Origin: UBA6055 sp965214085
GTDB taxonomy: Bacteria; Chloroflexota; Anaerolineae; Aggregatilineales; Phototrophicaceae
Direction: 5' to 3'
NCBI GenBank assembly: GCA_965214085.1
Contig: OZ243937.1
Coordinates: 2,542,001 to 2,606,000, forward strand
Length of the DNA stretch: 64,000 bases
Shown: positions 17,830 to 25,986 of the stretch, one piece after another
Layout: every line of letters starts with the position of its first letter
Position numbering within the stretch: the first letter of the stretch is position 1
Notes under the pieces: generated by a model
Databases searched by the model: none
Told to the model about the DNA's origin: nothing
The model's input: the letters and a program-made list of their open reading frames with translations, nothing else
Program-made: the position numbers and the translations under genes

Positions 17830-18952
17830 AAGGCTTGTCCGCTACTGGTTCGCTGTATGAAATTGCAAATTAAAAGAAGGTGCTAATTTAGAGTAAGCGC
17901 CAAACTTCGAAATAAGGAGCTTACTCATGGATTTAGACACCTTCTTCACGACATTATACGTGGTGATTGACGATTGGTACAAAAGTAAAATGATCTCACT
18001 GATGAAGCGACATCCAGGTCCGGCCCTGCAAATGAGTGATAGCGAAGTGCTGACGGTCGCGATTGCTGCGCAATGGCGCGCTGGCGTGCCATGGCAATCT
18101 GAGCGAGGCATAGTGCGTTACATGCTTGAAAATGGTCGGTCATGGTTTCCCCGGATGCTGAAACGCAGTCAGTTCAACAAGCGTCTTCGCGATCTGTGGG
18201 CCGCCTTTGTATGCTTGCAGCAAGAGCTGGCGCAGATGCTTTGCAGCACCGCTGTGTACGAGGCGGTGGATTGCACTCCCCTGCCGCACTGCAGTTTGTC
18301 GCAAGCCAAAAGTCATGATCGCCATTGGCTCAGCGGCAAGAAGGGACACGGCGGCAATCATAGCGGCTGGTACTTTGGTGAGCAACTGCTTCTGTGCGCA
18401 ACACAAAAGGGGATCATCACCGGCTGGTTGATTGGGCTCGCCAATGTAGATGATCGCTGGATGATGGAAGCGCTTGTGAGCAGCCGCCGGGGATGCAAGC
18501 GTTTGGATGAACCCGAGTTGCCCAAGCATAGACGCTATAAACATCGCAAAATCCCAAGCCCTGAATCCATCAGCCCTGCGCTATGTGCGGGACGTGACCA
18601 AGGCTTGCCCTATCTGGCCGATGGCGGCTTCAATGGACCGCGCTGGATTAGGCATTGGCAACGCGAATATGGCGCTGAAGTTATTGCGCCACCATCTAGA
18701 AACACCAAGCAAGCAAAGGCCGACAGCGCCACGCGCTGGATACGCAAACATCGACAAATCATCGAAACAGTCTTCGCCAGACTCGTTGAAACCTTTGGAC
18801 TGCATCGCATCAATGCCCACAGCGAACATGGAATGCTCGCGCGAGTAGCGGCAAAGACCGCGGCATACAACATGGGCATACTCTTGAATCGCAGTGCCGG
18901 GCGAGCCGACGGCGCCCTGGCTACGCTGCTATGTTAGTACCGGACAAGCCTT
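17830..18952 (+). mobile_element. Insertion sequence, 1123 bp, inside the kinase gene
   Basis: Ends AAGGCTTGTCCGCTACT (left) and AAGGCTTGTCCGGTACT (right, reverse strand) are 17-base inverted repeats with one mismatch. The dinucleotide GT is duplicated at 17828-17829 and 18953-18954. It contains one transposase gene. The near-perfect ends and intact transposase suggest it may still be mobile. Confidence 0.88.
17927..18937 (+). CDS. DDE-type transposase (IS4/IS982-like)
   Basis: 336 residues with AAGGAG ten bases before the ATG. It belongs to the DDE transposase superfamily: the first Asp lies in YEAVDCTPLPHC, a second in PYLADGGFNGPRW, and the Glu in RQIIETVFARL near the C-terminus. The N-terminal region (MSDSEVLTVAIAAQW) is like IS982/IS4-type enzymes, but the group assignment is uncertain. 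It is intact and fills the insertion sequence. Confidence 0.85.
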   Translation: MDLDTFFTTLYVVIDDWYKSKMISLMKRHPGPALQMSDSEVLTVAIAAQWRAGVPWQSERGIVRYMLENGRSWFPRMLKRSQFNKRLRDLWAAFVCLQQELAQMLCSTAVYEAVDCTPLPHCSLSQAKSHDRHWLSGKKGHGGNHSGWYFGEQLLLCATQKGIITGWLIGLANVDDRWMMEALVSSRRGCKRLDEPELPKHRRYKHRKIPSPESISPALCAGRDQGLPYLADGGFNGPRWIRHWQREYGAEVIAPPSRNTKQAKADSATRWIRKHRQIIETVFARLVETFGLHRINAHSEHGMLARVAAKTAAYNMGILLNRSAGRADGALATLLC

Positions 18953-19669
18953 GTAGGGCGTGTCGCTGTCGAAGGGCCGGCTGCCCGTGATGAGCTCAAA
19001 TAGCATGACGCCCAGCGAATAGACATCGCTGCGGCCGTCCAGCGGCTCGCCACGGGCTTGCTCGGGCGACATATAGCTGGGCGTGCCAACCACACCCTGG
19101 GTGGTGATATTGCTGCCGCCTTCGCCCAGGATGCGCGCGATGCCAAAGTCGGTGATGAAGACGCCGCCGCCGTCATCGAGCAGGATGTTGCTCGGCTTAA
19201 GATCGCGATGAAGGATGCCGTTTTGGTGCGCGTAATCCAGTGCGGAAGCGACCTGCTCGACAATGCTGAGCACGCGCGACAGCGGAATCCGGCCCGCCGC
19301 CAGCAATTCTTCAACCGAGCCGGCGGGCATATAGCGCATGGCGATATAGGGCTGGTCCTCAAATTCGCCAAAATCGTAAACTGGCACGATATTGCGATGC
19401 TCGAGTTGAGAGACGATCCTCACCTCGCGTTCGAAGCGCTGCAGGTAGGCCTCGTCATTCATGAAGGCGTAAGGCAGAAATTTCAGCGCTACATTGCGGT
19501 TCATCGAGCGTTGGCGCGCGAGAAATACCGTCGCCATGCCACCCTGCCCGATTCGGCTCAGTATCTCGCAGCCATTGACCACTTTGCCGATGAGAGCGTC
19601 CGCCATGGCGATACCCGTTCTGATTTCGTACTTCCGCGATAAGACAGACGCAGCGCCATAGCCCCGTCT

Positions 19670-19797
19670 GGGAGTGATGATGTCAGTGATTTAACGCATG
19701 CCGCTGTGAGTTTTTGGGCGAGCCAAGGCTAGCCCCTGCATCCAGGGTTTACCGAGAATGGCATGTTAGTTGCTAAATCCACAATTCACCACTCCCC
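19670..19797. repeat. Short interspersed element with GGGAGTG ends, copy 1
   Basis: Begins GGGAGTGATGA and ends CACCACTCCC, inverted with respect to each other. It contains a GGGCGAGCC-AA-GGCTAGCCC palindrome. The whole unit is an inverted match to 38025-38153. It lies in the 653-base gap between the kinase and cdsA together with another repeat. Confidence 0.65.
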
Positions 19798-19919
19798 CGC
19801 CTGATGTGCGACAGCGCGTCGAATTATATGCCAAGCCCAACAAGCGCTTGAACACCCAACCTGCTGGCCTGAGGGTATTGGAAAGCGCCTGCCCGATGCC
19901 TGCAAGTAGCGGGCGGCGG

Positions 19920-20171
19920 CAGGATAATCGCATCAATAAATTTAACCACAGAGAACACAGAGGGTCGCGTAGACACTGACCGCCAGCACAGAGATTTAGG
20001 TGATTATACGACTATTAAAAGCAGTCGACGGACTGGAATACGGCAAGAAGCACCTAAACGACTTCAAATATCTCTCAAAATCACTCCTGAATTATGAAGT
20101 AAGCTTTCATAATTGTTTTTCTCTGTGCTCTCTGTGTCTCTGTGGTTAGATTTTTTTGATGCGATTGCCAT
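19920..20171. repeat. MITE-like interspersed repeat, copy 3
   Basis: Left end CAGGATAATCGCATCAATAA and right end TTTGATGCGATTGCCATG are inverted. Subterminal CACAGAGAACACAGAGG and CTCTGTGCTCTCTGTG tracts flank a unique core. The core is an inverted, close copy of the one at 49445-49731 (shared blocks include GCGTAGACACTGACCGCC). Confidence 0.78.
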
Positions 20172-20259
20172 GGGGCGGCGGCGCGCTAACTTGACAGAAT
20201 CCGCCAGAAGGCTGAAAATTGGTAGGCAAGACGCGATCAAAGCAAAGGAGGCAGGTGAC

Positions 20260-21111
20260 ATGAGCGACCGTCTCGTCACCAACTCCACAGAAGCCACTGA
20301 GCTGCGCGTGCGGCTCATCACGGCAAGTGTACTGCTTCCCATAGCGATTCTGGTGTCATTCGTCGGCGGCGAGTTATTTTTTGCCTTGATCCTGCCGGTG
20401 ATGTCTATCGGCATGCTCGAGTTTTATGTGATGGAGAAGGACAAGCAGACGCAGGGCAGCTCGCTGACCGGGATCCCAACCGGCATCGCCGTAGTCAGCG
20501 CATTTTACCTGGAGCGGCACGAAGTATGGCAGTTGGCGCTGGCGCTTTGCGTAGCCGGCACCTTTGCCTTGGAATTCGCGCGTCACCCGAATCAAGTGGG
20601 CCGGGCGCTGGCGCAGGTGGGCACGACGCTTTGCGGCGCGCTCTATGTGGCTTTCCCGGCGGCTTTTATGGTCAGCATTCGCAATCAACCTGAGAACGGC
20701 TTGATATGGGTATTCGTCGTCTTCGCCATCACCTGGGGGGCGGACACTTGTGGTTATGTCATCGGGCGGCTGTTCGGCAGAAAGAAGCTGGCGCCAACTA
20801 TCTCGCCCAACAAAACCGTTGAAGGCGCAATCGGCGCGATCTTGGGCGCCTGGAGCGCGGCGCTGCTGCTGCTGATTATTACCGATTCGCTGCAGCCGAT
20901 ACTGATGCCGATGGTGGCGATTGGTCCGCTGTTGGCGGTCGGCGGCGATCTGTTCGAATCGGCCATGAAGCGCTTCTTTCGCGTGAAGGACAGCTACGTG
21001 GCGGGCCTCAATGTCTTCCCCGGGCACGGCGGGGTATTGGACCGCATTGACGCCCTCGTCTGGGTAACCAGTTGGGTTTTTCTGTATCTATACGCCGTGG
21101 GCATGCTATAA
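20260..21111 (+). CDS. cdsA: Phosphatidate cytidylyltransferase
   Basis: 283 residues from ATG 20260, chosen because AAAGGAGG lies 8 bases before it. CTP plus phosphatidic acid gives CDP-diacylglycerol, the branch point for phospholipids. Integral membrane protein with about seven hydrophobic spans (for example VLLPIAILVSFVGGELFFAL and GAIGAILGAWSAALLLLII). The C-terminal family signature is nearly perfect: KRFFRVKDSYVAGLNVFP then GHGGVLDRID. It normally sits beside frr-uppS; here a kinase gene and repeats intervene and the strand is opposite. Confidence 0.93.
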   Translation: MSDRLVTNSTEATELRVRLITASVLLPIAILVSFVGGELFFALILPVMSIGMLEFYVMEKDKQTQGSSLTGIPTGIAVVSAFYLERHEVWQLALALCVAGTFALEFARHPNQVGRALAQVGTTLCGALYVAFPAAFMVSIRNQPENGLIWVFVVFAITWGADTCGYVIGRLFGRKKLAPTISPNKTVEGAIGAILGAWSAALLLLIITDSLQPILMPMVAIGPLLAVGGDLFESAMKRFFRVKDSYVAGLNVFPGHGGVLDRIDALVWVTSWVFLYLYAVGML

Positions 21112-21196
21112 GACTTGTCCGCCGCGAATATTGCGCAGTCGGCGTTCTTGGGCGGGGTGGAGGCGATGGCAAGACAAAGGGGTCATCGGCAAAGGC

Positions 21197-21553
21197 GGAA
21201 ATGTATCCTTTTCGGTTGATACAGATATATACCATCGAGGACACCGAGAAATGCTAGGGCAATCGCATCAACTTATCTCAACACTAAGGCGCCAAGAACT
21301 CCGAGATATATCCGAAAATATGTCAATAAAGGACTCAATGAAAAGGTGATTTTCTGCCAGATTTCATGGGCGAGCCAAGGCTCGCCCCTACAATTTGTTA
21401 GTTTGATAATAAATTCGTCATTTATGGATATTGATGCGATTGCCCTGCGAGGACACCGAGGAACTCAATAGTAATATGCCATATTCTTTGTGTGCTTTGT
21501 GCCTTTGTGTCTTTGTGGTGAAATTGAATTTCAACCGAATTCGATACACTACC
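21197..21553. repeat. Composite MITE-like repeat, copy 4
   Basis: Fills most of the 562-base gap after cdsA. The core 21256-21445 has ends AGGGCAATCGCATCAA and TTGATGCGATTGCCCT, contains a GGGCGAGCC-AA-GGCTCGCCC palindrome (21368-21392), and sits between direct copies of CGAGGACACCGAG. The larger block 21197-21553 matches 28461-28827 in the same orientation at high identity. Confidence 0.82.
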
Positions 21554-21567
21554 GCAAAGGCTCGTCT

Positions 21568-21596
21568 TTGTAGCGTCCTGCGCTTTACGCTATAAT
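21568..21596 (+). promoter_or_regulatory. Sigma70-type promoter before the SRPBCC gene
   Basis: TTGTAG (21568-21573), a 17-base spacer and a perfect TATAAT (21591-21596). Transcription would start near 21603, leaving a ~70-base leader before the ATG at 21674. Confidence 0.65.
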
Positions 21597-21673
21597 GTAC
21601 GTCGTCCGGCCTTGCTGCTGAGAGGCGTTTGGACCAGCTAGCGCAGACCCGGTGAAGGGAAAGCAGGGATTAG

Positions 21674-22141
21674 ATGCCGAGATTTGAGACGCAGGTGCAA
21701 ATCAACCGCCCGGTGTTCCAGGTGTTCCGATACGTGGGCGACTTCAACAATGATGTGCATTGGCGCAATGTGAAGAATGTCGGCATCACCAGCGGCGATC
21801 CGATACGCGCCGGCTCGATGGTGGCGATGACGCGCCGCATCATGGGGCGCAGCGGATTCGTCAACAGCGATGTCACTGATTTTGAACGCAACCGCAAGAT
21901 TGAGCTAAAGGGTTCCTATTGGGGCTTTCCCTTTATTTGCACGATCAGCTTTGACCACCGCGGCCAGCAGACGAACATAAGAGAGACGCTGGATATACGT
22001 ACGCGCTGGTTCTTCTGGTTTGGCATCTACTTCAACTTGACCCTGAAAGGCGTGCTGAAGCGGGAGTGGGCCGCGCTCAAGCAGATCCTGGATGGGCATG
22101 GCGACCGTAAATCAGCCACTCCACAGCCGATTCCACAATAA
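21674..22141 (+). CDS. SRPBCC (START/polyketide cyclase-like) family protein
   Basis: 155 residues. The pattern ETQVQINRPVFQVFRYVGDF, with its alternating hydrophobic strand followed by a helix, and the later EWAALKQILDG C-terminal helix are typical of SRPBCC ligand-binding proteins. The central NVGITSGDPIRAGSMVAMTR fits the sheet. These small proteins bind hydrophobic ligands or act as cyclases; the role here is unknown. The ribosome site is weak (AGGG five bases before ATG). It is monocistronic, convergent with the DUF4013 gene. Confidence 0.75.
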   Translation: MPRFETQVQINRPVFQVFRYVGDFNNDVHWRNVKNVGITSGDPIRAGSMVAMTRRIMGRSGFVNSDVTDFERNRKIELKGSYWGFPFICTISFDHRGQQTNIRETLDIRTRWFFWFGIYFNLTLKGVLKREWAALKQILDGHGDRKSATPQPIPQ

Positions 22142-22164
22142 GTCCAGCCCCAACATCCCTACAA

Positions 22165-22190
22165 GCGGCCCGGCTGTCTTGCCGAGCCGC
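22165..22190. terminator. Hairpin between convergent genes
   Basis: GCGGC-C-CGGC and GCCG-A-GCCGC pair with one mismatch and a six-base loop. There is no T tract after it, so it is a weak candidate terminator for the two convergent genes. Confidence 0.35.
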
Positions 22191-22221
22191 AAGTCCGGCG
22201 CTAGCGACTAGCAAGTGCTGC

Positions 22222-23124
22222 CTAGTCGAAATCGACTTTGTCTTTGTCCGCAAAGACTTCGTTGCCGCCGATGCCAAGTTGTACGGCGTATTGCGCGATC
22301 AAGTGCTGAGTCGAGAAATGCTGCATGAGATTAAAGACGTAGTAAATCACGATTGACAGCGTGATGCCCAGCATGCCTGTGAAGCCTATGACGCCACCGA
22401 GGACGCCTTCGACGATGCTGCGAACCGCGCCATAGACGATCGACAGCGCGATCATATAGACAACCAAGCTGACGCCCTTGGTCCAGTTCCCACGCGCGAT
22501 GACGATATTTCGCTTGATCTGAAAGACGACGCGGTGGTCGTCTTCCGCGGCGAAGCGCGCCATGCCGACCAAGTAAGCCCAACCCATGGTGGCGAGAGCG
22601 ATGACCGTCAGGACTAAGCCGGCAAAAACCAGCAGGACTTGAATAGCGCCAAGCGAACCAGCCGCCATAATGACGCCCATCTCCACCGCCAGCAAGAACA
22701 TGATTAGAATCCCGTAGGCGGCGCTGGAAAGGAACAGATAGAACCCGTCTTTGAGGTTGCGCCCGAAGTCGATTCCCGGCATGACTTCACTGTCGCTCCA
22801 GATGGAACGGACGACCTCTACGCTGTAGCCCGAGATCCAGAAGCCGCTAACAACAGCAACCGCCACCAAGCCCAATGCGCCAATCACGGGCGTGGCGCTC
22901 ATCGGCTCGAATTCGACGAATTCATGTTCGCTTGCTTGTTCGTTTTCATGTTCGCTGAAATCGCTGAAATCAATGTTATGCATCTGATCCAATAGCGGGG
23001 ACCAGTCATGCGAATTCAGAATCAAGCCGATAAAGACTGCAAAGGCGATGCTCAACACAAGTACGATGCTGATAACTTTGGCCAAGTTCTGGAAGGGATA
23101 TTTGAACGCATTAGAAAAACTCAT
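22222..23124 (-). CDS. DUF4013-type multi-span membrane protein
   Basis: 300 residues from ATG 23124, with GAGG six bases ahead. About six hydrophobic helices (VISIVLVLSIAFAVFIGLIL, GALGLVAVAVVSGFWISGY, AAYGILIMFLLAVEMGVIMA and others), an N-terminal amphipathic stretch MSFSNAFKYPFQN and a very acidic loop (SEHENEQASEHEFVEFEP) between the first two spans. The overall layout, with SGY...VVR after the second span, resembles DUF4013 proteins of unknown function. No enzymatic motif is visible. Monocistronic, with its promoter likely in the 23125-23193 gap. Confidence 0.65.
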   Translation of the reverse strand: MSFSNAFKYPFQNLAKVISIVLVLSIAFAVFIGLILNSHDWSPLLDQMHNIDFSDFSEHENEQASEHEFVEFEPMSATPVIGALGLVAVAVVSGFWISGYSVEVVRSIWSDSEVMPGIDFGRNLKDGFYLFLSSAAYGILIMFLLAVEMGVIMAAGSLGAIQVLLVFAGLVLTVIALATMGWAYLVGMARFAAEDDHRVVFQIKRNIVIARGNWTKGVSLVVYMIALSIVYGAVRSIVEGVLGGVIGFTGMLGITLSIVIYYVFNLMQHFSTQHLIAQYAVQLGIGGNEVFADKDKVDFD

Positions 23125-23193
23125 AGGAATCCTCAATTTGGTTTGTGGTTGACGTATTCTAGCATGAGAACCTATGTAAAGCCGCAGTCGTCT

Positions 23194-24165
23194 TTAACCG
23201 ACTTCATCCAGGCGATCGTGGGCCGGCGGCGGCGTGGCGGACAGCGCCGAAATCTCAGCATACCATTCCGGCGTCATCGCCACGTCCAATGCGGCCAGCG
23301 ATGCGTCTAGCTGCGCCAAGTTGCGCGCGCCGATGATGGGCGCCGTAATAGCCGGATGCGCCATGACCCAGGCCACCGCCAACGTGGCCGGGTGCAGGCC
23401 GCGCTCCCGGGCGTGAACGGTGAAATCGGCCGCGGTCTGGTAATAATCGCCCAAGCCGTAGCGCTTGCTGTACATTTCGTTTTCGATAAGACGCCCGGCG
23501 TCGGGTTTCGCATCCGGACCATATTTGCCCGTTAGCAAGCCGCCGCCCAGCGGGCTGTAGGGGATAACGCCGATTTCTTCGCTGGCGGCTAGCGGCAGAA
23601 TCTCCACCTCGGCTTGCCGTTTGACCAGGTTGTACATCGGCTGCAGGCATTCAATGCGCGCCAGCCCCTCTTGCCGGGCGATGCCCTGCCCTTTCATGAC
23701 CTGCCAGGCCGACCAGTTGCTGACCGCCGGATAGAGAATTTTGCCTTGCCGCGCCAGGTCATCCAGAGCCCGCAGCGATTCTTCGATGGGCGTGTCGGCA
23801 TCGTAGTGGTGCAGGAAGTAGACATCAATGCGGTCGGTCTTAAGCCGCCGCAGGCTGTCTTCTACGGCAATCTGGATGTGCCGGCGGGAGGCGCCGCCCT
23901 GGTTCACGTCAGCCCCAGTGCGCGAAACCACCTTGGTCGTCAGCACGATCTCATCGCGGCAATCAGCGATCAAGTCGCCCAGGATCTCTTCGGAACGGCC
24001 GCCGGCGTAGGTATTGGCGCAGTCGAAGAAGTTGATGCCCAGTTCGCGACAGCGCTTGAACATACGCGCCGACTCGGCTTCGTCGGCGATGTCGCCGAAG
24101 GACATCGTGCCAAAACAGAGCGGAGATACTTTGACGCCGGTGCGGCCCAGAATGCGGTAATCCAT
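23194..24165 (-). CDS. Aldo/keto reductase
   Basis: 323 residues, AKR fold. Tetrad: Asp48 and Tyr53 (FFDCANTYAGG), Lys78 (LTTKVV) and His119 (YFLHHYD). The cofactor block GARNLAQLDASLAAL near the C-terminus is also typical. It is last in a leftward run of five closely spaced genes (35 bases after the PhzF-like gene), so it could reduce or oxidise an aldehyde made by the amine oxidase; that link is inferred from context only. Confidence 0.9.
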   Translation of the reverse strand: MDYRILGRTGVKVSPLCFGTMSFGDIADEAESARMFKRCRELGINFFDCANTYAGGRSEEILGDLIADCRDEIVLTTKVVSRTGADVNQGGASRRHIQIAVEDSLRRLKTDRIDVYFLHHYDADTPIEESLRALDDLARQGKILYPAVSNWSAWQVMKGQGIARQEGLARIECLQPMYNLVKRQAEVEILPLAASEEIGVIPYSPLGGGLLTGKYGPDAKPDAGRLIENEMYSKRYGLGDYYQTAADFTVHARERGLHPATLAVAWVMAHPAITAPIIGARNLAQLDASLAALDVAMTPEWYAEISALSATPPPAHDRLDEVG

Positions 24166-24200
24166 CGGTCAATCCCTTTCGTATTTCAATGAGTTGGTAA

Positions 24201-25082
24201 TCAGTCGTCTGCCGCCAGCTGGCCTTGCGCGACCAGCTCAACGCGGCCGCCGACGCGTATTACTATTTCTCCATCCGCACGATACGCCTCAAGATGCAGC
24301 AGCGACGGTCGTCCGATTTGATAGCCTTGCTCGCTGCGGATGGCAAGTTTGTCGCCCTTGAAATAGCCGTGTTCCAGCATATAGCCGGCGATGCAGCCGT
24401 TGGCGCTGCCGGTGGCTGGGTCTTCCGGCGCGCCATAGATATCGTCTAGTACGCGGACGTGAATGTCGTTTTCGGCGTCCAGGGTCTCGGCGCAGAATAT
24501 GGCGGGGGCGATGGCGTCGTGCGCGCCAAGTAGCGCCCGCAAACGGTCCAGGTTGACGCGCGCTCGCTGCACGGCATCCAGCGACGCCAGCGGCGCCAGG
24601 ACAAATGGCAGGCCGGTCGAGACCTCTTGAACTGGAAAGCGCGTGTCGATGTCGGCTTCCGACAAGTTGAGGATGCGCGCCAAGTCCGCCGGCGAGAATT
24701 GATGGCCGAAGCTGGGCGGTTTCTGGCGCATCCATAGTACGCCGTCCTCAGCAAAGGTCACCGGAATCTGCCCGACCGGGAGGTTGAGCAGGAGTTCAGC
24801 CACGGGCTGCTTGAGGTATTCTTGCTGGATGACAAAGGCCGTGCCCAAAACCGGATGACCGGCGAAGTCGACCTCGACTTCGGGCATGAAGATGCGCAGG
24901 TTGTACCCGCCATTTTCGGGCTGCGGCGATGTGACAAAGGTCGTCTCCGAGAAGTTGATCTCCTTTGCCAGCTGCTGCATCAGCTCCGCGGGCGGGTCGC
25001 CTAGATAGACGGCCAGTTGATTGCCAGTATATTTGCGGCCGATGGTGAAGACATCGACGATGTAGAATTCCATGCGGGACAT
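24201..25082 (-). CDS. PhzF-family epimerase-like protein
   Basis: 293 residues from ATG 25082, one base after the TGA of the nitrilase gene. PhzF/diaminopimelate-epimerase fold with FYIVDVFT at the start, the catalytic-Glu motif NFSETTFV (about residues 42-49), VDFAGHPVLGTAFV, and the C-terminal PATGSANGCIAGYM. Members isomerise or cyclise small hydroxylated or amino acid substrates; the substrate here is unknown. Coupled placement in the amine-related operon suggests a role on a downstream metabolite, but that is inference. Confidence 0.88.
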   Translation of the reverse strand: MSRMEFYIVDVFTIGRKYTGNQLAVYLGDPPAELMQQLAKEINFSETTFVTSPQPENGGYNLRIFMPEVEVDFAGHPVLGTAFVIQQEYLKQPVAELLLNLPVGQIPVTFAEDGVLWMRQKPPSFGHQFSPADLARILNLSEADIDTRFPVQEVSTGLPFVLAPLASLDAVQRARVNLDRLRALLGAHDAIAPAIFCAETLDAENDIHVRVLDDIYGAPEDPATGSANGCIAGYMLEHGYFKGDKLAIRSEQGYQIGRPSLLHLEAYRADGEIVIRVGGRVELVAQGQLAADD

Positions 25083-25083
25083 T

Positions 25084-25986
25084 TCAGTCGCTCGTTTCCG
25101 TGCTATGGCTGGCCTGCCATCGCGCTGACGGCCGCTGCTCGTAGCCGCCCAGCAGACGACCATAATGCTGCGGACGCCGCTGATGCAGCAGCGGAAACAG
25201 ATCCAGGTACTGCTCTCGCACTTCGGCGCGCAGCACGGCGTGAATCACCTGATCGCGATCACGGCTCGCTTGCGCCAGAATCTTTCCCAATGGGTCGCAG
25301 ATGAAGCTGCTGCCGTAGAAGGTAACAGCGTTCTCATGCCCGACGCGATTGCAGGCGGCGATGAACAGGCCATTGGCGACAGCATGCCCGCGCATCACCG
25401 TGCGCCAGGCTTCCGCCGAGTCAAAGTCGGGCGCGGTCGGCTCGGAACCGATGGCAGTCGGGTAGGTGATGAATTCGGCGCCTTCGAGGGCGTAAATCCG
25501 CGCCAGCTCGGGGAACCACTGATCGTAGCAGGTGGGCGCCGCCAGCCTGACTGCGCCGATGTCATGCACGGGATACTGATCGGCGCCGCCGAAATAATCG
25601 GTCTCGTGGTAGCCCTCACCGGACGGGATATGCACTTTACGCGTGAAATGACGGAGCTGGCCCTGCGCGTCGTGGATGGTGGCGGTATCCCAGTAATTGC
25701 CGTCGGCGTCGATTTCAAAGAGGCTGCCGATGAGGTTGACAGCCTGTTCACGCGCCAGCTGGCTGAAGAATTGATCCGACACGCCGCCACGCAAGGGCTC
25801 GGCCCAAGCGAAGCCGGCTGCATCGCGAATGCCGGGGAAATAGGGCAAGAGGCTGAATTCGGGCAGGCAGACCAGCGCCGCGCCGGTCGCTGCCGCTTCC
25901 GCGATCAAATCTCGATACAACGACTTGGTCGATTCTTGCTGGCCCGTCCAGTGTCCCTGCGCCAGGGCGATGTGAAGGTCTTTCAT
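25084..25986 (-). CDS. Nitrilase-superfamily amidohydrolase, N-carbamoylputrescine amidase-like
   Basis: 300 residues. The Glu-Lys-Cys triad is present: Glu43 (LPEFSLLPYF), Lys117 (TRKVHIPSGEGYHETDYF) and Cys153 (PTCYDQWFPE). The CYDQWFPE block and YHETDYF are like N-carbamoylputrescine amidase (AguB), which releases putrescine, CO2 and ammonia. Beta-ureidopropionase-like activity is an alternative. It overlaps the amine oxidase gene by four bases (ATGA) and precedes the PhzF-like gene by one base, so it is firmly in one operon. No agmatine deiminase (AguA) gene is seen nearby. Confidence 0.88.
   Translation of the reverse strand: MKDLHIALAQGHWTGQQESTKSLYRDLIAEAAATGAALVCLPEFSLLPYFPGIRDAAGFAWAEPLRGGVSDQFFSQLAREQAVNLIGSLFEIDADGNYWDTATIHDAQGQLRHFTRKVHIPSGEGYHETDYFGGADQYPVHDIGAVRLAAPTCYDQWFPELARIYALEGAEFITYPTAIGSEPTAPDFDSAEAWRTVMRGHAVANGLFIAACNRVGHENAVTFYGSSFICDPLGKILAQASRDRDQVIHAVLRAEVREQYLDLFPLLHQRRPQHYGRLLGGYEQRPSARWQASHSTETSD

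Larger units (their letters stand above)
16301..19606 (-). pseudogene. Ser/Thr protein kinase with TolB-like propeller, split by IS insertion
   Basis: Two leftward parts surround the insertion sequence at 17830-18952. The N-terminal part (19606 down to 18953) carries a PknB-type kinase domain: IGQGGMATVFLA, the Lys in VALKFLP, HRDLKPSN, TDFGIA and SYMSPEQARG. The C-terminal part (17829 down to 16301) finishes the kinase (RALHKQPDKRYATAGELA), then has one membrane span (GAIGCLLLSVLLITAVSLLG) and five propeller repeats such as PSPDGRWIVFQSDRDGDFEI. Removing the element and one GT copy joins DTPY to SIAVMHVT in frame, giving a ~726-residue membrane kinase. No other lesion was seen, so the insertion looks recent. 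As present, the gene is broken inside the catalytic domain. Confidence 0.88.

Noticed and set aside
21110..21121. AAGACTTGTCCG at the cdsA stop codon, similar to the IS end AAGGCTTGTCCG
   Set aside because: Only one end is present and no partner end was found downstream, so a remnant cannot be supported.
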